Of a DNA stretch of 64,000 nt, positions 16,914 to 24,343 are shown one piece after another. Position 1 is the first letter of the stretch; every line of letters starts with the position of its first letter. The notes under the pieces are model-generated. The model was given only the letters and a program-made list of their open reading frames with translations. It did not search any database and was not told where the DNA came from. Both the position numbers and the translations under genes were made by a program. The stretch comes from Streptomyces tauricus (GTDB lineage Bacteria > Actinomycetota > Actinomycetes > Streptomycetales > Streptomycetaceae): positions 62,001-126,000 of the forward strand of contig NZ_BMVY01000019.1 of assembly GCF_014650955.1 (NCBI RefSeq). The letters are read 5' to 3'.

Positions 16914-17428
16914 GTCGCCCTCGCGTCGAACCGTCCGGCGGACCGACGCTCCTCATCGGCGGTGTCCATGGTCTCCGTGTCCGGGGACGGTGCCGCGTAC
17001 TCGGCGCGGAATCGCTCGTACGCCGGATGCGTCTGAGGCTCGAAGCGCAGCCCGAACGGTTTCAGGGAGTTCCCGAACAGCGCCCGGTCGCCGAAGAGAT
17101 GGATCGGCAGCGCGAGCAGCGCCCACTCCGCGCCCGACAGCCCGGTCCACGCCAACGCCACCAGACCCTGGGTGACGAGGCTGTGTGTCACGTTGTAGAG
17201 GACGTGGTACGTCCGCGGGATCCGCCTGCCCCTGGCCCGCCGGTGGGCGATCGCCCCCGGGAGGTAGCCGATCAGGTCGATGTACAGGAAGAGGGCGAGC
17301 GCCGGCAGCCAGCGCACCTCGTCCAGGTGTGCCAGGAACAACGCCGTTGCGACGACGAGACCGAGCCCGTACTCCAGACGGATGAGCCGGTAGGTGACCG
17401 GCGTCTCGAAGAGATTGTGCGCGTCCAT
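16910..17428 (-). CDS. Small polytopic membrane protein (candidate N-N bond-forming VlmO-like protein)
   Basis: 172 residues with about four membrane spans (roughly residues 15-35, 40-60, 85-105 and 108-125). Polar residues cluster at the membrane face in repeated motifs: YIDLIGYLPGAIAHRR, YHVLYNVTHS, and PIHLFGDRALFGNSLK. Three His-containing motifs suggest a catalytic or metal-binding role rather than a pump. ATG at 17428 shares one base with the previous stop (TGATG). The membrane protein VlmO forms the N-N bond in valanimycin biosynthesis; this is the only membrane protein in the operon, so it is the candidate by elimination. The similarity itself is unverified. Confidence 0.55.
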   Translation of the reverse strand: MDAHNLFETPVTYRLIRLEYGLGLVVATALFLAHLDEVRWLPALALFLYIDLIGYLPGAIAHRRARGRRIPRTYHVLYNVTHSLVTQGLVALAWTGLSGAEWALLALPIHLFGDRALFGNSLKPFGLRFEPQTHPAYERFRAEYAAPSPDTETMDTADEERRSAGRFDARAT

Positions 17429-17907
17429 CAGGCCGCCACCGCGGGTTCGTGTTCGCCGGCCTCCTCGGGACCGACGACCGTCGCGTCGGGGAACAGGCCC
17501 GTCAGGACGGTCGCGATGGTCTCCTTGAGCACCCGCTCGGCCACCGGGTCGAGGATCCCCGCCAGGCTGGGGATCCCGAAGTCGAACTCGGCGGCGAAGT
17601 CGATCAGGCAGCCCGCGCCGACCCGCACCCGCCACGTACCGGTGAACTCCTCGAAGTCACCGTGCAGTTGGCGGAAGGCGATGGTCAGCCGCTCCTCGTC
17701 GAACCGGTCGGCCTCCGTCCAGCGCAGGATGCCGTTGCGGAAGAACACCTCCCAGTCGCTGTGCTCCTCGCCGTCCGGCCCCTCACGGACCGTCACCGAC
17801 TTCACCACGGGCGACAGTTCGGGATAGCGGGCGAAGTCCCGGACCCGCCGGTACGCCTCGTCGGCGCCGACACCCCCGGTCCGTACCGTCAGTCGTGCGC
17901 TACGCAT
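17428..17907 (-). CDS. SRPBCC (polyketide cyclase/START-like) protein
   Basis: 159 residues. DEAYRRVRDFARYPELSPVVKSV near the N-terminus and a beta-rich centre ending in a long C-terminal helix (LDPVAERVLKETIATVL) are typical of the RatA/SRPBCC fold, which binds hydrophobic ligands. ATG at 17907, 9 bp after the aminotransferase stop; its own stop overlaps the next ATG. In this operon it might bind an acyl or alkylamine intermediate, but no function can be assigned. Confidence 0.75.
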   Translation of the reverse strand: MRSARLTVRTGGVGADEAYRRVRDFARYPELSPVVKSVTVREGPDGEEHSDWEVFFRNGILRWTEADRFDEERLTIAFRQLHGDFEEFTGTWRVRVGAGCLIDFAAEFDFGIPSLAGILDPVAERVLKETIATVLTGLFPDATVVGPEEAGEHEPAVAA

Positions 17908-17916
17908 GTCGTCACG

Positions 17917-19176
17917 TCACCTTCCATAGCGGGCCGACTGCGCGCGGCAGGCCCGGTCGAGCGCTTCGTAGAGGAAGTCCAGGTCGCCGCGGGTCAGCAC
18001 GGCGGGCGGTGTCAGCCGCAGGACCAGATGGGAGTTGAGCGAGTGGTTGGCGACGACCCCGTGCTCGATCAGCTCGATGAGCAGGTCGCCCGCGGCCCCC
18101 GGCTCGGTGAACTCCACGCCCAGCAGCAGGCCCCTGCCGCGCACCTCGCGTACCGCGCTGCCGTAGTGGGCCCGGACGATCCGGCCCAGCACGTTCAGGA
18201 TCTCGTCGCCCAACACCCGCGCGCGGTCGACCAGTTCGTCCTCCTGGATCGCCGCGAGGGCCCCGCGCGCGGCGGCCGTCGCGAGGGGGGCGCCGGAGAA
18301 CGTCGAGGTGTGCAGATAGGGGTCGCGGTCGAGCACCGAGAACGCCTCCGGTGTCGAGAGCACCGCCGACACGGGGACGACCCCGCCGCTGAGCCCCTTG
18401 CCGACCAGCAGCAGATCGGGGCGGACGTCCTCGGCGTCGGCGCCCCACCAGCTGCCCAGGCGGCCCATACCGGTCTGGATCTCGTCGAGGACGAGCAGCG
18501 CCCCGTGCTCCCGGCACAGCCGCTCCACCTCCCGCAGATAGCCGGGCGGCGGGATCACGACCCCGGCCTCGCCCTGCACCGGTTCGACGAACACGCACGC
18601 CTCGCCCGGCGCCGCCGCCAGTGCCTCGGCGAGCGAGGCGGTGTCCCCGTACGGCACATGGGTGATGTCCGGCAGCAGCGGCCGGAACGGGTTCTGGAAG
18701 ACCTCCCTGGCGGTCAGGCTCAGCGCCCCCATGGTCTTGCCGTGGTAGCAGGACTCCATCGCGATCAGCCGGGTCCTGCCCTGGGTACGGGCCACCTTGA
18801 TGGCGGTCTCCACGGCCTCCGCCCCCGAGCCCGCGAAGTGCACGCGCTCCAGGCCGGGCGGGGCGACGGACACGAGCGCGTCCGCGGCGAGGGCGACCTG
18901 CGGCTCCAGGAAGAGCCGGGTCGCCACGGGATGGGAGTGGAGCTGCTCGGTCACGTACCGCAGGACTGTGGGGTGCCGGGCGCCGGTCAGGAAGACGCCG
19001 TAGCCACCGCAGTTGAGGAACCGGCCGCCGTCGGCCGTGGTCACCCAGGCGCCCTCCGAGGCGACCTCCACATGGCCGCCGAACAGCTCGCCGAGGGTGG
19101 CCCGGCCCTTGCTCAGCCGACTGCGGTACAGCCGGCCGACGTCCTCCCGTGCGGTCGTCGCGGGTGCGACGGTCAT
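17917..19176 (-). CDS. Class III PLP-dependent aminotransferase
   Basis: 419 residues of the acetylornithine/putrescine aminotransferase family. Visible landmarks: HFAGSGAEAVETAIK, ESCYHGKTMGALSLT, VEPVQGEAGV, LVLDEIQTGMGRLG, the PLP-binding Lys in LLVGKGLSGGVVPVSA, and STFSGAPLATAAA. ATG at 19176 follows GGAGGA; the frame extends upstream but as a shadow of the next gene. With the aldehyde dehydrogenase encoded upstream it would convert an aldehyde into the primary amine that is then N-hydroxylated. This replaces the amino-acid decarboxylase of the valanimycin pathway. Confidence 0.85.
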   Translation of the reverse strand: MTVAPATTAREDVGRLYRSRLSKGRATLGELFGGHVEVASEGAWVTTADGGRFLNCGGYGVFLTGARHPTVLRYVTEQLHSHPVATRLFLEPQVALAADALVSVAPPGLERVHFAGSGAEAVETAIKVARTQGRTRLIAMESCYHGKTMGALSLTAREVFQNPFRPLLPDITHVPYGDTASLAEALAAAPGEACVFVEPVQGEAGVVIPPPGYLREVERLCREHGALLVLDEIQTGMGRLGSWWGADAEDVRPDLLLVGKGLSGGVVPVSAVLSTPEAFSVLDRDPYLHTSTFSGAPLATAAARGALAAIQEDELVDRARVLGDEILNVLGRIVRAHYGSAVREVRGRGLLLGVEFTEPGAAGDLLIELIEHGVVANHSLNSHLVLRLTPPAVLTRGDLDFLYEALDRACRAQSARYGR

Positions 19177-19189
19177 GATGTCCTCCGCC

Positions 19190-20332
19190 TCACGCGAGCC
19201 GCAGCGGACTGCCCGCCACGTGCTCCAGATAGGGGGCGGCGAAGCTTGCCCGGGACGGCGGGTGGAAGCCGAGCGCGTGTGAGACGGCGGCGAGGTACGC
19301 GACCTCGGACGAGGCGATGAACGCCGTCCCGCCGAGCATCTCGACCGCCCGCCGCACCGCGTCGCCCAGCGCGTCCTGCGCCGCGAACCGTGCCACGAGC
19401 GCCTTGCCCAGAGCCTCGTCGTCGCTCTCGCCGTCCCGCAGCATCCGGGCGACACCCTCAAGGAGCAGGTTCGCCGTCTCCAGCCCCATCACCAGGCCGG
19501 CGCGGTCCGACGTGCTGTGCTGCCGTACGAGGGCACGCTCGACCAGTGCGCCGGCCGCGCCCAGGTAGGAGGCGGAGATGAGCAGTTCGAACCAGAGGAA
19601 GCCGGTCGTCTGCAGCTCGTCGAGCCGGCCCGGCTCGGCGGCGGCCGTCCGCATGAGCAGCTGCTCGTCCACGAAGACGTCGGTCAGCCGCACCTCGTCG
19701 CTCTCCGCCCCGGCCAGCGCCCAGCTCTTCCAGAAGGGGTGCACGCTGATGCCCTCGGTGGGCCGGGGCAGGAGCATCACCGCCAGCTCCGTACGGTCGC
19801 CGTCGCCGTCCTTCGTGGGCAGTGCCACGCTCGCGGTCAGCAGGTCCATCGACGCGGACAGACTGCACGGCTTCTTGCTGCCGTTGACCAGATAGCCGCC
19901 GTCGACCGCCTCCGCCCGGACCGTCGGGGCGAGGATGCCCTGACCCGGCCGCCCCTCGGCGAACCCGGACGCCACCAGCAGGCTCTGTTCAGCGATGCCT
20001 TCGAGCAGCGCCCACTCCATGCCGGAGCGCTGCACGCTGTCGGCGAGGGTGAACAGGGTGGCCACGGAGAAGTGGTGCATGGTCGTGGCGACCGCGAGGG
20101 ACGGTGAGTGGGCGCCGACCGCGCGGACGACCGCGAGCGCCTGGAGCGGGTCGGCCCCACCGCCGTGATACCTGGTGGGGATCACCAGTCCGGGGCCCCC
20201 GCAGGCCCGGAAGTGGTCGAGCGCGGGACTGCCCGGTGTCTCCAGTTCGGACAGGGGGAGGTCGTCGAGCTTGTCGAGCAGGCCGGGGAGAAAGGCCTCA
20301 CAGGTCTCCCGGGCGTGATCCATCGAACGCAT
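19190..20332 (-). CDS. Acyl-CoA dehydrogenase-fold flavoprotein, candidate VlmH-like amine N-hydroxylase
   Basis: 380 residues of the acyl-CoA dehydrogenase superfamily: VIPTRYHGGGADPLQALAVV, VNGSKKPCSLSASMD for the central beta domain, and MGLETANLLLEGVARML with AVEMLGGTAFI in the C-terminal helical domain. There is no clear catalytic Glu of a CoA dehydrogenase, fitting the flavin monooxygenase branch (VlmH, DszC type). ATG at 20332 with GAGGAA upstream; 13 bp before the aminotransferase. It probably hydroxylates the alkylamine using reduced flavin from the reductase at 16410-16913. Confidence 0.75.
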   Translation of the reverse strand: MRSMDHARETCEAFLPGLLDKLDDLPLSELETPGSPALDHFRACGGPGLVIPTRYHGGGADPLQALAVVRAVGAHSPSLAVATTMHHFSVATLFTLADSVQRSGMEWALLEGIAEQSLLVASGFAEGRPGQGILAPTVRAEAVDGGYLVNGSKKPCSLSASMDLLTASVALPTKDGDGDRTELAVMLLPRPTEGISVHPFWKSWALAGAESDEVRLTDVFVDEQLLMRTAAAEPGRLDELQTTGFLWFELLISASYLGAAGALVERALVRQHSTSDRAGLVMGLETANLLLEGVARMLRDGESDDEALGKALVARFAAQDALGDAVRRAVEMLGGTAFIASSEVAYLAAVSHALGFHPPSRASFAAPYLEHVAGSPLRLA

Positions 20333-20422
20333 GGGTTCCTCGAACTCCTGAATGGCTGAGAACTCATCTATGGCGAAGGCGCGGCGAAGGCGTGGCGACG
20401 GGGTGGTGACGCCCGCTCCAGG

Positions 20423-22096
20423 TCAGGCCGCGGGGCGGCGGCCGGTGCCGAAGACCGCGTCCCGGGGGCGGATCCCGCCCGGTGAGACGCTGACGCCCTG
20501 GACGTGCGTGGTGCGCAGGGCCGGGTAGTTGGCCTCGCCGAACACCCCGCCGGTCAGGCCGGTGCCGCCGTGCGAGGGCAGATAGGGCAGGAACCCGATG
20601 TGCGAGTCGTTGACCTTGAGCAGACCGCCCTCGGTGACACGGTCGACGAAGCGGTCGACCACCGTGCGGTCGGCGGCCCACAGCGAGTTGCGCAGCCCGT
20701 AGCCGGTGCTGTTCACGAAGTCGATGAACCTCTCCAACAGCCGCTCGTCGTCGTCCGGTTCGGCCACGATCACGGGCAGCAGCGGGAAGAACGTCTCCTG
20801 GCTGACGGCCGTCATCCGCCGGGCGTCCGTCAGTCCGCGCACGAGGACGACGGTCGGCTCCAGGAAGATGCCCGCGGGGTCGCGCGTACCGTCGACGAGC
20901 ATCGCGTGCCCGCCGCAGACCAGCTCGGCGCCCTGCAGCAGGGCGTCGTCCAGACAGTCGAAGAACTTCTCGTTGCGCAGCACCGGTGTGAGCAGCACGT
21001 CCTCGTCGCCCGCGCGGCCGGGCCTGACGAGACGGGCCTGGCGGACCAGTTCGGCCAGCAGCGGCTCGGCGACCTCGGGATGGACCACGACCTGGTTGGG
21101 GATCATGCACAACTGGCCGGAGCCGAAGAACCCCTCGGTCAGCGCCTCGGCGGCCAGCTCGACATCGGCGTCCTTCCAGATGGTCACCACGTCGTTGCCG
21201 GCCAGCTCCAGGATCGGCTTCTTGCCCGCGGCCACGCACCGGTCCTGGAAGCGGATGCCCGCCTCGCTGCTGCCGAAGTACATGATGTCGTCGACCAGCG
21301 GGCTCTCCAGCCAGGCGTTCAGCAGGGGAGCGGGGTCGCCGCAGACCACCCCGAGGGTGCCGGGGGGAGCGCCCACCTCGTCCAGCACCGGGGCCACCAG
21401 CTCCTGCAGCGCGTACATCACCCCGAGGGGCCCGCTCCTCGGGGCGCGTACGACCAGGGCGTTGCCCGCGAAGATCGCGTGGACGCCGAGCAGCGCGCTG
21501 GCCATCGGGGCGTTCTGCGGCGGGTTCAGACAGACCACACCGTCGGGCCTGCGGCGTACGGAGATCTCCCGTACGCCGTGCCGGAACTCCTGGTGCAGCT
21601 GCGAGTGGTAGAAGCCGACGGACTCCGGACCCCAGCACTCCAGCATCCCGGAGACCTGCCAGCGGGCGAGCACCCGCGGGTGCCCCTCCTGGACCAGGAT
21701 CTCCTCGATCTCCTCGGCGCGTTCGGCGACCCGGCGGTGCAGCAGCGTGCACACCCGGTCGAGCCGGACCTCCAGCGGCACGGCGGCCCACTCGACGGCG
21801 GCCCGGGACGCGGCCTCAAGGGCCAGGCGCACCTCGTCAGGACCGGCCTTGGCGACCCGGCCGACGATCGAGGACGGCAGTTCCCCGTCCGGGGCCTGAC
21901 CGCGTTCGAGGCGCCGCTTGAGCGTCAGGTTGGAGAAGGCGTCGTCGAGCAGCGCGGCCGCGTCGACCACGTACACCCAGTCGTCCCCCGTGACACTCCG
22001 GCCCCCGATGTACGAGCCGTAGCTCCGTGCGTCGGGACCCAGCCGCACCTCGTTTCCCTCACGCACTTCACGCGTACTCGCCTGTATTCCGGTCAC
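20423..22096 (-). CDS. Aldehyde dehydrogenase family protein
   Basis: 557 residues from GTG at 22096, which has AGGGGG six bases upstream; the frame is open to 22360 but that part is antisense to the DUF2156 gene. The ALDH fold is clear: VVCLNPPQNAPMASALLGVH, the Glu site LELAGNDVVTIW, the catalytic Cys in GSGQLCMIPNQVVVHPEV, and LPSHGGTGLTGG near the end. It heads the minus-strand biosynthetic operon, 90 bp before the N-hydroxylase gene. It may reduce an acyl thioester or handle the aldehyde fed to the aminotransferase; direction cannot be told from sequence. Confidence 0.8.
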   Translation of the reverse strand: MTGIQASTREVREGNEVRLGPDARSYGSYIGGRSVTGDDWVYVVDAAALLDDAFSNLTLKRRLERGQAPDGELPSSIVGRVAKAGPDEVRLALEAASRAAVEWAAVPLEVRLDRVCTLLHRRVAERAEEIEEILVQEGHPRVLARWQVSGMLECWGPESVGFYHSQLHQEFRHGVREISVRRRPDGVVCLNPPQNAPMASALLGVHAIFAGNALVVRAPRSGPLGVMYALQELVAPVLDEVGAPPGTLGVVCGDPAPLLNAWLESPLVDDIMYFGSSEAGIRFQDRCVAAGKKPILELAGNDVVTIWKDADVELAAEALTEGFFGSGQLCMIPNQVVVHPEVAEPLLAELVRQARLVRPGRAGDEDVLLTPVLRNEKFFDCLDDALLQGAELVCGGHAMLVDGTRDPAGIFLEPTVVLVRGLTDARRMTAVSQETFFPLLPVIVAEPDDDERLLERFIDFVNSTGYGLRNSLWAADRTVVDRFVDRVTEGGLLKVNDSHIGFLPYLPSHGGTGLTGGVFGEANYPALRTTHVQGVSVSPGGIRPRDAVFGTGRRPAA

Positions 22097-22148
22097 GCCG
22101 GCCCCCTGCTCGATCTCCCGCTGATTTCCCACAAGCTTCCAGCCGCTG

Positions 22149-22177
22149 CTGAGAAGGGTCTGACACCGGACTGAGAC
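22149..22177. promoter_or_regulatory. Candidate SARP box: three heptamers at 11-bp spacing
   Basis: CTGAGAA (22149), CTGACAC (22160) and CTGAGAC (22171) are direct repeats with an exact 11-bp period, the spacing used by SARP activators, which bind heptamers on one face of the helix. They lie in the 151-bp gap between the divergent aldehyde dehydrogenase and DUF2156 transferase genes and so could activate both halves of the cluster. A SARP gene is 1.1 kb away. Confidence 0.6.
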
Positions 22178-22247
22178 GGCCGTTTCAGGAGGATCGAAGG
22201 ACGGGGCGCGAGGGTGGGGAATTGATGCGACGACAGGGGGACGGGAT

Positions 22248-23246
22248 ATGTCAACCACCCGGGAGACGGCGACATTCGAAAGGGTTCTGTACGCGCTCGG
22301 CGAGTACGCGGAGAATTCCAGCGCGTTCCTCGCCCTGAACACCGGGAACGAGTACTTCACCCGTCCCGGGAGTGCGGGAGTGGTCGTCTACCGGCGCGCG
22401 GGACGCTATCTGATCCAGTTCGGCGGACCGCTGGCCGCCGAAAGTGAACGGCCCGAACTCCTCGCCGCCTTCCTCGAATTCGCCGCCGCCCGGCGCCGGA
22501 GGGTCGTCGCCGTTCAGCTGCAGGGCGAGGACGTCGAGCTGCACGCCCGTGCTGGATTCACGGTGAACCAGATCGGCTGCTCGTACGCGCTGGAACTGCC
22601 CGGCTTCACCCTGAAGGGCACCCGGTTCGTGAAGCTCCGCAACAAGATCTCGCGGGCCCGGCGAGCGGGCCTGGAGGTCGACGAGGTGCCGTTCGGCGAG
22701 GTCGCCGACGAACTGGCGGCCGTGGACCGGCCCTGGCTGCGCGCCAAGGGACGGCATGTGAAGGAGATCGAGTTCCTGGTCGGACAACTGGGCGGACCGG
22801 CGCAGACCGAACGGCGGCTCTTCGTGGGGCGGATCGAGGGGAAGGTCGTCGCCTACATCTCGTACTCGCCGGCGTACGGACGGCACTCCGGGTGGCTGCA
22901 CGATCTCACCCGCCGGGTGCCGTCGAGCGTGCCCGGGGTCCTGGAGGCCGTCAACCTGCGGGCCATCGAGGTGTTCCGGAGCGAGGGCGCGCAGTGGCTG
23001 CACCTCGGGTTCACGCCTTTCACCGGGCTGTCCGAGGAGCACGAGCCGGCTGCGGCCAGCGCGTCGACCGGTCGTTTCCTGCGGTTTCTCGCAGACCACG
23101 GGGAACGGGTGTACCCGGCGGCGAGCCAACTGGCGTACAAGGAGAAGTGGGCGCCCGGCCTGGTGCTCCCGCAGTACCTCGCCTTCCACGGGCGGGCCCG
23201 GGCGGGCGCGGTGTGGCGCCTGCTGCGGGTGACGAAGTCGGTGTGA
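22248..23246 (+). CDS. DUF2156 aminoacyl-tRNA-dependent transferase, VlmA-like
   Basis: 332 residues with the C-terminal domain of lysylphosphatidylglycerol synthases (DUF2156, a double GNAT fold): FLALNTGNEYFTRPGSAGVV, the YRRAGRYLIQFGGPL strand, LKGTRFVKLRNKISRARRAG and WLHLGFTPFTGL. VlmA of valanimycin biosynthesis has this fold and moves seryl from seryl-tRNA to isobutylhydroxylamine. ATG at 22248 with AGGGGG upstream. It is divergent from the minus-strand operon and convergent with the SARP gene. The N-terminal membrane domain of MprF is absent, which supports a soluble transferase. Confidence 0.75.
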   Translation: MSTTRETATFERVLYALGEYAENSSAFLALNTGNEYFTRPGSAGVVVYRRAGRYLIQFGGPLAAESERPELLAAFLEFAAARRRRVVAVQLQGEDVELHARAGFTVNQIGCSYALELPGFTLKGTRFVKLRNKISRARRAGLEVDEVPFGEVADELAAVDRPWLRAKGRHVKEIEFLVGQLGGPAQTERRLFVGRIEGKVVAYISYSPAYGRHSGWLHDLTRRVPSSVPGVLEAVNLRAIEVFRSEGAQWLHLGFTPFTGLSEEHEPAAASASTGRFLRFLADHGERVYPAASQLAYKEKWAPGLVLPQYLAFHGRARAGAVWRLLRVTKSV

Positions 23247-23301
23247 CGGTGGGGCGGGACGGTGGTGGGGCCGTGGTGTGACGGTGGTGAGGCGGTGGTG
23301 A

Positions 23302-23343
23302 GGCGGTGTCGTCGCCGGGCGCGGACCCGGCGACGACACCGCC
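23302..23343. terminator. Bidirectional terminator, 18-bp perfect hairpin
   Basis: GGCGGTGTCGTCGCCGGG and its exact complement flank a CGCGGA loop between the convergent transferase and SARP genes. Just before it a GGTGGTGAGGC motif is repeated. This is one of the strongest hairpins in the window. Confidence 0.75.
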
Positions 23344-23359
23344 GTACGACGGCCGTTCC

Positions 23360-24154
23360 TCAGACCGTCAGCGGTTCCCGTCGCAGCACCTTCTCGAACT
23401 GTGCCCGCAACGCGTCCCCCGGCTCCAGACCGAGGTTGTCGGCGAGCCGACGCCGGGTGCGGTGGTAGACGTCCAGGGCCTCCGCCTGCCGTCCCGACCG
23501 GTACAGCGCGGTGATGAGCTGCTCGCAGAAACGCTCGCGCAGCGGATAGCGCGCGTGCAGGGGATGCAGCTCCGTGATGATCTCCCGGTGCTGGCCCAGC
23601 CGCAACGAGGCGTCGAAGAAGTACTCGTACGCCGTCAGCCGGGTCTCCGTGAGCCGGGTGTACGCCATCCTGCTGATCAGGCCCTGCCCGGTGTCCAGCA
23701 GTGCCGGGCCCCGCCACAGGGCGAGGGCCTGGTTCAGCAGCGGGATCGCCTGCCCGGGCGCGGACCTGTGGAGCGTGGCCGCCTGTCGGGTCAGATTGCA
23801 GAAGAGTGAAGCGTCGATGTCGTTCTCGGGCAGAGAAAGCATGTATCCGAAACTCGATGTACGAATCAGATCACGCAGATTGTCCTTTCCGGTGTGCGTG
23901 TCAATGATGCGGCGAAGACGGGCGACATGGCCGTGCAGGGAGTTCTCCGCATTGCGCGGGAGATCCTCGCCCCACAACTCGTCGATCAGATCACTGCGTG
24001 AAACCGGCCTGTTGGGTGAGAGTGCCAGTGCGGCCACAGTCGCCCGGAGTTTCTCGCCGGGCAGACGCAGCGTGACGGGACCATCCGTGAGTTCTAATGG
24101 CCCGAGGAGACGAACCTTCAATTTTTCCCCCGTGGTTCGAGCGTGTACGAACAC
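23360..24154 (-). CDS. SARP family transcriptional activator (BTAD), VlmI-like
   Basis: 264 residues from the ATG; a TTG 33 bp downstream (24121), right after GGGGGA, gives a 253-residue protein starting at LKVRLLGPLEL, the normal SARP N-terminus, and may be the real start. Residues to about 100 form the OmpR-like winged helix (SLHGHVARLRRIID), followed by the bacterial transcriptional activation domain with ALWRGPALLDTG and RFCEQLITALYRSGRQAEAL. Cluster-situated SARPs switch on biosynthetic operons; VlmI plays this role for valanimycin. The triple heptamer at 22149-22177 is its likely target. Confidence 0.88.
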   Translation of the reverse strand: MFVHARTTGEKLKVRLLGPLELTDGPVTLRLPGEKLRATVAALALSPNRPVSRSDLIDELWGEDLPRNAENSLHGHVARLRRIIDTHTGKDNLRDLIRTSSFGYMLSLPENDIDASLFCNLTRQAATLHRSAPGQAIPLLNQALALWRGPALLDTGQGLISRMAYTRLTETRLTAYEYFFDASLRLGQHREIITELHPLHARYPLRERFCEQLITALYRSGRQAEALDVYHRTRRRLADNLGLEPGDALRAQFEKVLRREPLTV

Positions 24155-24290
24155 GTGAAGGAAGGGTAATTCCCGCTTTCGGGTGGAGCAACGAGGTGGC
24201 CGCAGAGGTGAGGCGTCCCACTGTCCGTGGCGCCATTCGCCTTCTGCGCCCCGGGAGCCCCGCGCCTTTCACGGCCACCGGCGGTGTTGT

Positions 24291-24326
24291 CCGGTCTTCT
24301 CCGGTGTTCCCCGGTCTTCTCCGGTG
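24291..24326. repeat. Short direct repeat downstream of the AcoR-like gene
   Basis: CCGGTCTTCTCCGGTG occurs at 24291-24306 and again at 24311-24326, with a further related CCGGTGTTCC between them, in the 190-bp gap between the SARP start and the regulator stop. No function is evident. Confidence 0.6.
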
Positions 24327-24343
24327 CCGCCCGGCCGTGGCGT

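Noticed and set aside
20364..21791. Arg/Gly-rich 475-residue ORF overlapping the aldehyde dehydrogenase
   Set aside because: Same strand, other frame of a clear ALDH gene; no domain.
22097..22360. N-terminal extension of the aldehyde dehydrogenase to 22360
   Set aside because: The extension is antisense to the DUF2156 start and runs through the SARP-like repeats; GTG at 22096 has a good ribosome site.
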